Source: Geodermatophilus sabuli (GTDB lineage Bacteria > Actinomycetota > Actinomycetes > Mycobacteriales > Geodermatophilaceae). Taken from it: a stretch of DNA of 64,000 nt. The notes below the pieces were generated by a model. It worked only from the letters and a program-made list of their open reading frames with translations, made no database searches and was not told the DNA's origin. Both the position numbers and the translations under genes were made by a program. The DNA is taken from positions 310,001 to 374,000 of the forward strand of contig NZ_JAAGWF010000008.1 of NCBI RefSeq assembly GCF_010686765.1, in the 5' to 3' direction. This document shows positions 8,273-16,341 of this stretch, one piece after another (position 1 is the first letter of the stretch; each line of letters starts with the position of its first letter).

Positions 8273-8887
8273 TCAGGCCAGGTGGCCGTAGGCCGTCACG
8301 CTGAGGAAGCGGACCGGGAGCTCGACGAGCTCGACCGGGCCGTGCGGTCCCTCGCCGTCGAAGACGAGGGAGTCGCCGGCGCGCATCTCGTAGCGCGCTT
8401 CACCGTGCCCGTAGACCAGGACCCCCTCCAGCATGTGCAGGAACTCCGTCCCCGGGTGCTGGAAGAGCGGGAACACCTCACTGGCCTCGGTGAGGGTGAC
8501 CAGGAGCGGCTCGAGCCGCTTGTGCTCGCCCCGCAGGGACCCCAGCAGTTGGTAGAGGTGCCCGACGTTGCTGCCGCGGCGGACGATCTGCGACCCTTGC
8601 CCGGCAGGCGTGAAGACGGCCTCTCGCTCGGCGTCGATGCCCCGGAACAGCGCGGTGACCGGCACCGCGAGCGCCTCTGCGAGACGGGCGAGGCTCGACA
8701 GGCTGCACGAGGTCTGCGCGTTCTCGATCTTCGACAGCATGGCCTTGCTCATGCCGGTCAGCCGGGCCAGCTCCGCCAGCGAGATGCCCTGGGCGAGCCG
8801 GAACTCCCGGACCCGCAGCGCGATGACGTCCTCGAGATGGCCGCTCGGTGCGTCGTCCTGTGCACCGGGACCGGGGGAGACCTCCAC
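8273..8887 (-). CDS. XRE-cupin transcriptional regulator (PuuR-like)
   Basis: About 204 residues from GTG 8887. Helix-turn-helix at ~25-75 (RVREFRLAQGISLAELARLTGMSKAMLSKIE) and a C-terminal cupin at ~125-200 (QHPGTEFLHMLEGVLVYGHG, with GDSLVFDGEGPHGP). This architecture is found in PuuR and related regulators that sense amines or amino acids. It is divergent from the cupin-dmm operon and is the best candidate to bind the TTCAC-N4-GTGAA sites found before that operon and before the glutamine-synthetase-like gene. The exact start is uncertain because the frame remains open upstream. Confidence 0.85.
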   Translation of the reverse strand: MEVSPGPGAQDDAPSGHLEDVIALRVREFRLAQGISLAELARLTGMSKAMLSKIENAQTSCSLSSLARLAEALAVPVTALFRGIDAEREAVFTPAGQGSQIVRRGSNVGHLYQLLGSLRGEHKRLEPLLVTLTEASEVFPLFQHPGTEFLHMLEGVLVYGHGEARYEMRAGDSLVFDGEGPHGPVELVELPVRFLSVTAYGHLA

Positions 8888-8976
8888 CCGGCGAGCGTAG
8901 GTCGGCTGCGCTCGGCCGAACCGCCCGGCGACGAGAACGTAACGGACGGGTAACCCGAAGGAGGGTCCACCGCTCG

Positions 8977-8982
8977 TAGCCT
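8977..8982 (+). promoter_or_regulatory. -10 box of the cupin-dmm operon
   Basis: TAGCCT, 37 bases before the ATG at 9020. The operator-like sequence at 8987-9000 starts 4 bases after it, over the expected transcription start, an arrangement suited to repression. No convincing -35 box. Confidence 0.4.
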
Positions 8983-8986
8983 CCGT

Positions 8987-9000
8987 TTCACCCCAGTGGA
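8987..9000 (+). promoter_or_regulatory. Operator-like repeat, cupin-dmm promoter
   Basis: TTCAC-CCCA-GTGGA, an inverted repeat with one mismatch. The same element, TTCAC-GCCA-GTGAA, occurs before the glutamine-synthetase-like gene at 11998-12011. In both cases GTAAC lies 36-37 bases upstream of the element and GGAGGACCC precedes the start codon. Confidence 0.55.
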
Positions 9001-9019
9001 CGACTTCCCAGGAGGACCC

Positions 9020-9376
9020 ATGCCCGTCACCGGCACGATCGGCCACGTCACCGGGGGCTCGCTGAAGCTGCCCAGCATGGAGGTGGAGGGGGTGCGCGCG
9101 CACATCGGTGACGTCTTCGCCAACCCCGGCGGGGCGGCGATCTCCAGTGGCTTCTTCGAGCTCTTCGCCGGCGCGCCGCTCGACTACGAGTACACCTACG
9201 ACGAGATGAAGGTCGTCGTCGAGGGCGAGTTCCACCTCACCGACCTCGACTCGGGTCAGCAGGTCGTCGCGCGGCCGAAGGACGTCCTGTACTTCCCCGC
9301 CGGCTCGCGGATCCGCTTCGAGACGCCGGATCGGGCGCTGGGCTTCTACACCGGCCACCGTTCCTTCGCCCCCTGA
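9020..9376 (+). CDS. Small cupin protein (EutQ/DUF861-like)
   Basis: 118 residues forming one cupin domain: strands around FELFAGAPLDYEYTYDEMKVVVEGEF and the second motif with PKDVLYFPAGSRIRFE. AGGAGG lies 5-10 bases before the ATG. It opens the dmm operon and is 6 bases from the next gene. Related cupins accompany amine-utilisation genes; whether it binds metal or the amine, or acts as an enzyme, is unknown. The usual metal histidines are mostly replaced here (Tyr and Asp in the first motif), so a structural or sensing role is possible. Confidence 0.8.
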   Translation: MPVTGTIGHVTGGSLKLPSMEVEGVRAHIGDVFANPGGAAISSGFFELFAGAPLDYEYTYDEMKVVVEGEFHLTDLDSGQQVVARPKDVLYFPAGSRIRFETPDRALGFYTGHRSFAP

Positions 9377-9382
9377 CCGGCC

Positions 9383-9895
9383 GTGGGAGCAGAACACACG
9401 AGCGTCCCGCGCTGGCCGGCCGCCGCGCCGGGCGTGGACCCCGTCGGCCGGACCGTCTCGGTGCTCGGCTTCGGGGACCCGGGCCGGGCGATCGTCCACG
9501 ACTGGGCCGCCGCCACGCCGGCCGGGCGGCTCACCTGGTGTGTCGTCGCGGAGCGGGCCGACGACGCGACGCTGACCGCGCTGGCCGCGCAGGTGCGGAC
9601 CGCCCGGGTCGGCTGGCGGCTGATGCTCGCCGGGCCCGAGGTCGACGTGCTCGCCGCCCGCGCGGTCGCCACCGGCCTCGGCCTCCTCGACGCGGAGATC
9701 CGGACGGCGGTGACCGGCGCGGACCACAAGCGCGTCTCCTGCCCGCACTGCCGCGTCATCACCGAGGCGGAGGTGCCGGTCGGTGCCGAGGTGCCCTGCC
9801 GGGGGTGCGCGCGGCGACTGCACGTGTACGCGCACGTCTCCCGGCGCACCGGGGCCTACCTGGGGTTCATGGCCGACGCGGAGGAGATCGCGTGA
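9383..9895 (+). CDS. dmmA: Dimethylamine monooxygenase subunit DmmA-like
   Basis: 170 residues. The N-terminal ~115 residues are a Rossmann-like domain (VSVLGFGDPGRAIVHDW, WRLMLAGPEVDVLAARA) and the C terminus is a zinc ribbon with Cys120, Cys123, Cys139 and Cys142 (CPHC, CRGC), the known layout of the DmmA family. Dimethylamine monooxygenase oxidises dimethylamine to methylamine and formaldehyde. Its stop overlaps the start of the reductase gene (GTGA), so the subunits are translationally coupled. Confidence 0.85.
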   Translation: MGAEHTSVPRWPAAAPGVDPVGRTVSVLGFGDPGRAIVHDWAAATPAGRLTWCVVAERADDATLTALAAQVRTARVGWRLMLAGPEVDVLAARAVATGLGLLDAEIRTAVTGADHKRVSCPHCRVITEAEVPVGAEVPCRGCARRLHVYAHVSRRTGAYLGFMADAEEIA

Positions 9896-10869
9896 CCGCC
9901 GTCCTGCCCGCACGGCCCGCGACCACGCCGGGCGAGGTCCCGGAGCTGCTGCTCGAGGTCGCGGCCGTCGCGCACGCCGCCGACGGCGTCCGGGCCCTCA
10001 CCCTCCGGCACCCCGACGGCGCCCCGTTGCCCGGCTACGCACCCGGCAGCCACGTGGTGCTCACCTGCGGGGACCGGCGCAACGCCTACTCGCTGACCGG
10101 GGAGGGTGCGCCAGGGGAGGCGTACCGGATCTCGGTGCTGCTCCGCCCCGACGGCCGGGGCGGCTCCGCGTTCGTGCACGGCCTGGCCGTCGGCGACCGG
10201 CTGGCCGTCTCCTGGCCGCGCAGCGCCTTCGCCCCGGTCGCGACGGCGCGGCACCACGTGCTCGTCGCGGGGGGCATCGGGATCACCCCGATGCTGTCGC
10301 ACGCCCGGGCCGCGGTCCGCTGGGGTCGCTCCTTCGAGCTGGTCTACGGCCACCGGCCGGGTGCAGGTGCGCACCGCGAGGAGGTGGCGGCCGTCTGCGG
10401 GGAGCGCCTCACCGTGCACGAGTCGACGCCGGGCATGCTCGACGCCGTCGCCGCGGTGCTCGCCGACCGGCCGATCGGCACGCACGTCTACGTCTGCGGT
10501 CCGGCGCCGCTCATCGACTTCGTCGAGCGGACTGCGGAGGAGCTGGGGTGGCCGGCCGAACGCGTGCACGCCGAGCGGTTCTCCGCCGATCTCGATCCCG
10601 GGGAGCCGTTCACCGCGCACCTGTCCCGCTCCGGCGTCCGGGTGCCCGTCCCTCCGGGCGTCAGCCTGCTCGCGGCGCTGGAGGGCGCCGGGGTCGCCGT
10701 CCCCAGCACGTGCCGCCAGGGCGTCTGCGGGGAGTGCCGAGTCGCGGTGGTCTCCGGTCGCCCGCTGCACCGCGATCTCTACCTCTCCGAGGCCGAGCGC
10801 TCCGCCGGCGACGCGGTCATGTGCTGCGTCTCGCGCAGCCTCGACGACCACCTGGGGCTGGACCTGTGA
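9892..10869 (+). CDS. dmmB: Dimethylamine monooxygenase reductase subunit (PDR/VanB family)
   Basis: 325 residues. A flavin-binding barrel (RNAYSLTGE at about 60), an NAD domain (VAGGIGITPMLSH near 125 and YVCGPAP near 200) and a C-terminal plant-type [2Fe-2S] domain with Cys274, Cys279, Cys282 and a fourth Cys at 311/312. This is the phthalate-dioxygenase-reductase architecture that passes electrons from NAD(P)H to the oxygenase. Overlaps both neighbours by four bases (GTGA). Confidence 0.9.
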   Translation: MTAVLPARPATTPGEVPELLLEVAAVAHAADGVRALTLRHPDGAPLPGYAPGSHVVLTCGDRRNAYSLTGEGAPGEAYRISVLLRPDGRGGSAFVHGLAVGDRLAVSWPRSAFAPVATARHHVLVAGGIGITPMLSHARAAVRWGRSFELVYGHRPGAGAHREEVAAVCGERLTVHESTPGMLDAVAAVLADRPIGTHVYVCGPAPLIDFVERTAEELGWPAERVHAERFSADLDPGEPFTAHLSRSGVRVPVPPGVSLLAALEGAGVAVPSTCRQGVCGECRVAVVSGRPLHRDLYLSEAERSAGDAVMCCVSRSLDDHLGLDL

Positions 10870-11837
10870 CCACGACGCTGCCGCCGCGGGTGGCCCGCTT
10901 CCCGTTCCCCTTCCCGGCCGAGACCTACCGTTACGCGACCAACGTCGAGCCGGCCCGCCGCCCCGTGCGAACCGCCGGGGGGACCTGGGGCGAGCACGTC
11001 GTCGACGTCGACGACGACTACGCCCTCGATATCGCGCTCCGCCGTGCGGTGCTGGCCGCCGACCCCACCCGGTGCGCGCAGCTGCCGCACATGCGCGTCG
11101 CCGCCTGGGACGCGCTGACCACGCTCCTCCCGGAGCTCGCGGCCATCCGTCCGGACGTGGTGGCGCTGCACCGGCGCGGCGACCGGTGGCAGTGGCGCAA
11201 CGACCTGCTCGGGACCTCGTCGTCCTTCGTCCTCGGTGACGACGACTCGGTCCCCGGCGGTCCGCTGGCCTTCCTCGGCAGCCAGGTGCAGGAGGACGTC
11301 GTCCTGCTCGACCAGCGCGAGGGATCGCTGTGGGCCGACGCCGGGCTGGTCACCTTCGCCGCCGACTGGTCGCTCGGGTTCGACGTCGGCATGCGCTTCC
11401 AGGAGGTCCACGGGCCGGTGCCCCGGGTCCACGAGAGCGGGGTGGTCGCCCGCGCCGAGCAGTTCCTCATGCGCCTGCAGCCCGGCGACGCCTACCGCCG
11501 GACCAACTGGACGATGACCGTGGACCGGCGCCTGGACACCTCCACGGAGACCTATCCGGACTGGGGACGGGACCGGAGGCTGGTGGTCGACGATCCCGCG
11601 CTGCCTGACCGGCTGCACCTGCGGGTGGAGGTGCAGCACCTGCTGCGCCTCGGCGTCTCGAACGCCGTCTGCTTCCTCATCCGCACCCACCTGCTGTCCC
11701 TGCGGGAGCTCGCGACCGTCCCCGAGTGGCGGCGGAGGACGGCCGCCGTGCTCTCCGAGCTACCCGACGACATGGCCGCCTACAAGGGCATCGAGCGCTA
11801 CCGGCACGCCGCGGCCAGCTGGCTGGCCGGCGGCTGA
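10866..11837 (+). CDS. dmmC: Heme-dependent oxidative N-demethylase (DUF3445), dimethylamine monooxygenase subunit
   Basis: 323 residues, all one DUF3445 domain. It begins FPFPFPAETYRYATNVEP, as family members do, and carries the conserved LGTSSSFVLGDD, LVTFAADWSLGFDVG, and FLMRLQPGDAYRRTNWTM segments. The family (HODM) uses heme to remove a methyl group from secondary amines. As third gene of a coupled dmm set, it is the probable catalytic subunit. A hairpin follows four bases after the stop. Confidence 0.88.
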   Translation: MTTTLPPRVARFPFPFPAETYRYATNVEPARRPVRTAGGTWGEHVVDVDDDYALDIALRRAVLAADPTRCAQLPHMRVAAWDALTTLLPELAAIRPDVVALHRRGDRWQWRNDLLGTSSSFVLGDDDSVPGGPLAFLGSQVQEDVVLLDQREGSLWADAGLVTFAADWSLGFDVGMRFQEVHGPVPRVHESGVVARAEQFLMRLQPGDAYRRTNWTMTVDRRLDTSTETYPDWGRDRRLVVDDPALPDRLHLRVEVQHLLRLGVSNAVCFLIRTHLLSLRELATVPEWRRRTAAVLSELPDDMAAYKGIERYRHAAASWLAGG

Positions 11838-11841
11838 CCCC

Positions 11842-11866
11842 CGACGGCCCGACCTTCGGCCCGTCG
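11842..11866 (+). terminator. Hairpin after the dmm operon
   Basis: Two 11-base arms (11842-11852 and 11856-11866) pair with one mismatch around a 3-base loop; a second, weaker CCCGCC/GGCGGG hairpin follows. This separates the dmm genes from the next operon, which therefore needs its own promoter. Confidence 0.5.
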
Positions 11867-11976
11867 TCCCGCCCCGGGACGGCGGGCCGCCGTCGTGTCA
11901 CGCGGGTGCCCGGCCCGTGCGACAGGAGGAAACAGGGATCTCCCCGGGCGGTCATCCCGCGGTAACACGCAGCCTG

Positions 11977-12011
11977 TTCACTCCGAGGTGACAGAGATTC
12001 ACGCCAGTGAA
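11977..12011 (+). promoter_or_regulatory. Operator-like repeats before the glutamine-synthetase-like gene
   Basis: TTCAC-GCCA-GTGAA at 11998-12011 is a perfect inverted repeat matching the element before the cupin-dmm operon. A second, looser copy TTCAC-N6-GTGAC lies at 11977-11992. TGTTCACT (11975-11982) is also the exact inverse of AGTGAACA (12006-12013), so the two sites could be bound together. Confidence 0.55.
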
Positions 12012-12035
12012 CACCGCGCAGTCCTGGGAGGACCC

Positions 12036-13394
12036 GTGTCGCTCACCGCCACCCGCCCCGAGGCCCCGCCTGCGCCGGTCGAGCTGCCCTCCGGAGGTGA
12101 GCTGGCCCGCCGAGCCCGCGCTGACGGCATCGAGTTCGTCATGGCGCTGTTCGTCGACCTGACCGGCAAGCCGTGCGCCAAGCTGGTCCCGGTCGAGGCG
12201 GTCGAGGAGCTCGAGAGCGAGGGTGTCGGCTTCGCCGGCTACGCGGTCGGCGCGATGGGGCAGGAGCCCAGCGACCCCGACCTCATGGCGATCCCCGATC
12301 CGTCGTCCTACATGCCGGTGCCCTTCATCCGGCCGGGCCTGGCGATCGTGCACTGCGATCCGCACGTCGAGGGCCGGCCCTGGCCCTACGCGCCCCGGGT
12401 CCTGCTCAAGGCCCAGCTGGCCCGCGCGGCGGAGCTGGGCCTCGAGCTCAAGGTCGGCGCCGAGGTCGAGTACTTCCTCGTCGAGCGCGGCCCGGACGGT
12501 GCGCTGCGGCCGGCGGACCCGAAGGACACCGCGGCCCGGCCCTGCTACGACGCCCGCGGGCTGACCCGCATGTACGACCACCTGACCGAGGTGTCGAAGG
12601 CGATCAACTCGCTGGGCTGGGGCAACTACGCCAACGACCACGAGGACGGCAACGGCCAGTTCGAGCAGAACTTCGCCTACGCCGACGCCCTGACCACCGC
12701 CGACCGGGTGGTCACCCTCCGGTACCTGCTGTCGGTGCTGGCCGAGCAGCGCGGCATGACCGCGACGTTCATGGGCAAGCCGTTCACCGACCGGACCGGC
12801 AGCGGGCTGCACATGCACCTCTCGCTGTGGCGCGGCGGCGAGCCGGCCTTCCCCGACGCGGCCGACCCCCGTGGCCTCGGCCTCTCATCCCTGGCCTACT
12901 CCTTCGTCGCCGGCCTGATCGAGCACGCCTGCGGCCTGCAGGCGGTGCTCGCGCCGACGGTGAACGCCTACAAGCGGACCGGCGCGAGCTCCACGCGGTC
13001 CGGCGCGACGTGGTCCCCGCGCGCGGCGTCCTACGGCGGCAACGACCGCACCCACCTGCTCCGCGTGCCCGACGGCAACCGCGTCGAGCTGCGCGGCGGC
13101 GACGGCTCGGCCAACCCCTACCTCGCCGCCGCGGCGGCACTCGCCGCCGGTTTGGACGGGGTGCGCCGCGGCCTGGACCCCGGTGACCCCGGCGCCACCA
13201 CCAGCAGTCCGCTGCCGCCGACGCTGCTGCACGCCGTCGAGGCGCTGCAGGCCGACCCGGTCGTCGCCGCGGCCCTGGACGCGGCCGGACCCGGGGTCTG
13301 CGAGTACTTCGCCGGCCTCAAGCGCGAGGAGTTCTTCGAGTGGCACGGGCAGGTGACCCCCTGGGAGGTCGACCGCTACGTGACCGCCTTCTGA
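12036..13394 (+). CDS. Glutamine synthetase-like ligase, probable gamma-glutamylmethylamide synthetase (GlnT/GMAS type)
   Basis: 452 residues from GTG 12036, which follows GGGAGG by 6 bases; sequence upstream in frame is not family-like. It has the catalytic glutamine-synthetase fold: KVGAEVEYFLVE with the metal glutamates, the ANDHEDGNGQFEQNF segment, GSGLHMHLSLW, TVNAYKR and RVELRGGDGSANPY. Such short 'type III' enzymes next to N-methylglutamate synthase subunits join glutamate and methylamine using ATP. Ordinary glutamine synthesis cannot be excluded from sequence alone, but the next four genes support the methylamine role. Confidence 0.8.
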   Translation: MSLTATRPEAPPAPVELPSGGELARRARADGIEFVMALFVDLTGKPCAKLVPVEAVEELESEGVGFAGYAVGAMGQEPSDPDLMAIPDPSSYMPVPFIRPGLAIVHCDPHVEGRPWPYAPRVLLKAQLARAAELGLELKVGAEVEYFLVERGPDGALRPADPKDTAARPCYDARGLTRMYDHLTEVSKAINSLGWGNYANDHEDGNGQFEQNFAYADALTTADRVVTLRYLLSVLAEQRGMTATFMGKPFTDRTGSGLHMHLSLWRGGEPAFPDAADPRGLGLSSLAYSFVAGLIEHACGLQAVLAPTVNAYKRTGASSTRSGATWSPRAASYGGNDRTHLLRVPDGNRVELRGGDGSANPYLAAAAALAAGLDGVRRGLDPGDPGATTSSPLPPTLLHAVEALQADPVVAAALDAAGPGVCEYFAGLKREEFFEWHGQVTPWEVDRYVTAF

Positions 13395-13426
13395 CCCGAC
13401 CGACCGACGAGAGGAACCGTCCTGCG

Positions 13427-14320
13427 ATGTGCGGGATCGTCGGGCTCCACCTTCGGGAGCCCTCCCTGTACCCCCGGCTCGGCGAGCTGCTGACCGGCAT
13501 GCTGTGCCAGGTCACCGAGCGCGGTCCGGACTCCGCCGGCGTCGCCGTCTACGGCGACCCCCGGTGGTCGCCGCCCGGTGAGGCGTCGGTCTCGCTGCTC
13601 ACCGGCGCCCGCACGGCCGACGACGTCGCCGCCGCCGTCCGCGTCCTCCTGCCCGAGGCGGGGGTCGTGGACGCCGGCCAGACGCTGGTCGTCCACGCCG
13701 CCGCGCCCCCCGACGCCCTCGTCTCGGCCGTCCGCGACGCCGTCCCCGGTGCCGTGGTCACCGGAGCGGGGGAGGAGGTCGCCGTCCTCAAGGGCGTCGG
13801 GCACCCGCAGTCCCTGGCCGCCGAGTTCGGCCTGCCGGCCGCGCAGGGCTGGCAGGGCGTGGCGCACACGCGGATGGCCACCGAGTCGGCGGTCACCCCC
13901 GCGCACTGCCACCCCTTCTCCGTCGGGACCGACCAGTGCCTGGTGCACAACGGCTCCTTCGCCAACCACGCCACCATCCGCCGCGAACTGCGGGCCGCGG
14001 GTGCGGCCTTCGACAGCGACAACGACTCCGAGGTCGGTGCCCGTTTCGTCGCCGCACAGCTGGCCGCCGGGTACGACCTGGAGAAGTCGCTGAAGCTGCT
14101 GTGCGAGCGCTTCGACGGCTTCTACACGCTGCTGGTCAGCACCCGCGACAGCTTCGCCGTCGTCCGCGACGCCATCGCGTGCAAGCCCGCCGTCGTCGCC
14201 GAGACGCCGCTGTGGGTCGCGATGGCGTCGGAGTACCGCGCCCTGGCCGGCCTGCCCGGCGTCGAGGCCGCACGCATCTTCGAGCCCGAGCCGGAAGAGG
14301 TCTACGCATGGCAGCGCTGA
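13427..14320 (+). CDS. mgsA: Class II glutamine amidotransferase subunit of N-methylglutamate synthase (MgsA/GlxB-like)
   Basis: 297 residues. The start is fixed by MCGIVGL, whose Cys2 is the N-terminal nucleophile; GAGGA lies upstream. The Ntn-hydrolase core shows GWQGVAHTRMATES near 145, HPFSVGTDQCLVHNGSFANH near 165 and DNDSEVGARF near 205. In N-methylglutamate synthase the three separate subunits correspond to the domains of glutamate synthase; this one takes the amide side of the substrate. It overlaps the next gene by 13 bases. Confidence 0.87.
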   Translation: MCGIVGLHLREPSLYPRLGELLTGMLCQVTERGPDSAGVAVYGDPRWSPPGEASVSLLTGARTADDVAAAVRVLLPEAGVVDAGQTLVVHAAAPPDALVSAVRDAVPGAVVTGAGEEVAVLKGVGHPQSLAAEFGLPAAQGWQGVAHTRMATESAVTPAHCHPFSVGTDQCLVHNGSFANHATIRRELRAAGAAFDSDNDSEVGARFVAAQLAAGYDLEKSLKLLCERFDGFYTLLVSTRDSFAVVRDAIACKPAVVAETPLWVAMASEYRALAGLPGVEAARIFEPEPEEVYAWQR

Positions 14321-15027
14321 GCACGTCCGACGTCGCGGTGGAGCCGGCCGTCGTCGACCTCTCCTTCACCGGCGTGCGCGAGCTCAACGCGGCCCTGCAC
14401 GCCCCGGACGTCGCGGACAAGGCGTCCGCGTGGCGGGTCACCTCGCCCGCCGGGCGGCACAGCATCGCCGTCGGGCTCGACGCAGAGGTCGACGTCCGCA
14501 TCGAGGGGCACGTCGGCTACTACTGCGCCGGCATGAACCAGCTGGCGACGGTGACCGTCGAGGGCAACGCCGGAGTCGGCGTGGCCGAGAACATGATGAG
14601 CGGCACGGTGCGGGTCCGCGGCAACGCCTCCCAGTCGGCCGGGGCGACGGCGCACGGCGGCCTGCTCGTGGTCGAGGGGTCGGCCTCGGCCCGCTGCGGC
14701 ATCTCGATGAAGGGCGTGGACATCGTCGTCGGCGGCGACGTCGGCCACATGAGCGCGTTCATGGGCCAGGCCGGCCGGCTGGTCGTCTGCGGCGACGCCG
14801 GCGACGCCCTCGGCGACTCCGTCTACGAGGCCCGGATCTACGTCGCCGGAGCGGTGAAGAGCCTCGGCGCTGACTGCGTCGAGAAGGAGGTGCGGCCCGA
14901 GCACCTGGCCGAGCTCGCCGGCCTGCTGCACGCGGCCGGCATCGACGCCGACGCGACGTCCTTCCGGCGCTACGGCTCGGCCCGCCGTCTCTACAACTTC
15001 CACGTCGACAACGCCTCGGCGTACTGA
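14308..15027 (+). CDS. mgsB: GXGXG-domain subunit of N-methylglutamate synthase (MgsB/GlxC-like)
   Basis: 239 residues. The middle is the right-handed beta-helix of the glutamate-synthase C-terminal (GXGXG) domain, with regularly spaced GNAGVGVAENMMSGTVRVRGNAS and GGDVGHMSAFMGQAG turns. In glutamate synthase this part is structural and shapes the ammonia tunnel. Start ATG 14308 lies inside the end of the preceding gene, indicating translational coupling; nine bases separate it from the next gene. Confidence 0.87.
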   Translation: MAALSTSDVAVEPAVVDLSFTGVRELNAALHAPDVADKASAWRVTSPAGRHSIAVGLDAEVDVRIEGHVGYYCAGMNQLATVTVEGNAGVGVAENMMSGTVRVRGNASQSAGATAHGGLLVVEGSASARCGISMKGVDIVVGGDVGHMSAFMGQAGRLVVCGDAGDALGDSVYEARIYVAGAVKSLGADCVEKEVRPEHLAELAGLLHAAGIDADATSFRRYGSARRLYNFHVDNASAY

Positions 15028-15036
15028 GGGGGAGCA

Positions 15037-16341
15037 GTGCTCAGGGAATCCGCGACCTTCGACCGCGCCACCATCGCCGAGATCCAGCGCGCCGCCGAGA
15101 CCGGCATCTACGACATCCGCGGCGGCGGCGCCAAGCGCCGCGTCCCGCACTTCGACGACCTGCTCTTCCTGGGCGCGAGCATGTCCCGGTACCCGCTCGA
15201 GGGCTACCGCGAGCGCTGCGACACCGACGTCGTCCTCGGTGACCGCCACGCCACCTACCCGCTGCACCTGTCGACCCCCGTGACCATCGCCGGCATGAGC
15301 TTCGGCGCCCTGTCGGGCCGCGCGAAGGAGGCACTGGGCCGCGGGGCCAGCGAGGTGGGTACGAGCACCACCACCGGCGACGGCGGCATGACGCCCGAGG
15401 AGCGCGGACAGTCCAAGCACCTCGTCTACCAGTACCTGCCCTCCCGTTACGGCATGAACCCCGACCACCTGCGGGCAGCGGACGCCATCGAGGTCGTCCT
15501 CGGGCAGGGCGCCAAGCCCGGTGGCGGCGGCATGCTCCTCGGCCAGAAGATCACCGAGCGGGTGGCCGGGATGCGCACCCTGCCCATGGGCGTCGACCAG
15601 CGCAGCGCCTGCCGGCACCCCGACTGGACAGGTCCCGACGACCTGGAGATCAAGATCGGTGAACTCCGCGAGATCACCGACTGGGAGAAGCCGATCTACG
15701 TCAAGATCGGTGCCAGCCGCACCTACTACGACGTGAAACTGGCGGCCAAGGCCGGCGCCGACGTCATCGTGCTCGACGGCATGCAGGGCGGCACCGCGGC
15801 CACGCAGGACGTCTTCATCGAGCACGTCGGCATCCCGACGCTCGCGGCGCTGCCGCAGGCGGTGCAGGCGCTGCAGGAGGAGGGGCTGCACCGGCAGGTG
15901 CAGCTGGTCGTCTCGGGCGGCATCCGCAACGGCGCCGACGTCGCCAAGTGCATGGCGCTGGGTGCCGACGCCGTCGCCATCGGGACGGCGGCGCTGGTCG
16001 CCCTGGGCGACAACTCCCCGCACCTCGACGAGGAGTACCGGGCGCTGGGCTCGGCGGCCGGCTTCTACGACGACTGGCAGGCCGGCCGCGACCCGGCAGG
16101 CATCACGACGCAGGACGACGAGCTCGCGGCCCGACTCGACCCGGTCGCCGGCGGCCGGCGGCTGGCCAACCTCATCCGCGTCATGACCATGGAGGCACAG
16201 GTGATCGCCCGGGCCTGCGGCAAGGCGCACCTGCACTCGCTGGAGCCCGAGGACCTGGTGGCGCTCACCATCGAGGCCGCCGCGATGGCCCGGGTGCCGC
16301 TGGCGGGCACGTCGTGGATCCCCGGGCAGGGCGGGCTGTGA
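15037..16341 (+). CDS. mgsC: FMN-binding synthase subunit of N-methylglutamate synthase (MgsC/GlxD-like)
   Basis: 434 residues from GTG 15037 behind GGGGGAG. It is the FMN-binding TIM barrel of glutamate synthase: PVTIAGMSFGALSGRAKEALGRGA near 85, TTTGDGGMTPEE near 110, KIGASRTYYDVKLAAKAGADVIVLDGMQGGTAA near 225-260 and VSGGIRNGADVAKCMALGADAVAIGTA near 290-315. This subunit would make N-methylglutamate from the methylamide product. Its stop overlaps the GTG of the oxidase gene. Confidence 0.9.
   Translation: MLRESATFDRATIAEIQRAAETGIYDIRGGGAKRRVPHFDDLLFLGASMSRYPLEGYRERCDTDVVLGDRHATYPLHLSTPVTIAGMSFGALSGRAKEALGRGASEVGTSTTTGDGGMTPEERGQSKHLVYQYLPSRYGMNPDHLRAADAIEVVLGQGAKPGGGGMLLGQKITERVAGMRTLPMGVDQRSACRHPDWTGPDDLEIKIGELREITDWEKPIYVKIGASRTYYDVKLAAKAGADVIVLDGMQGGTAATQDVFIEHVGIPTLAALPQAVQALQEEGLHRQVQLVVSGGIRNGADVAKCMALGADAVAIGTAALVALGDNSPHLDEEYRALGSAAGFYDDWQAGRDPAGITTQDDELAARLDPVAGGRRLANLIRVMTMEAQVIARACGKAHLHSLEPEDLVALTIEAAAMARVPLAGTSWIPGQGGL

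Noticed and set aside
11895-12035. Extension of the glutamine-synthetase-like frame upstream
   Set aside because: The extra 47 residues are not family-like and would cover the operator region; GTG 12036 has a good ribosome site.
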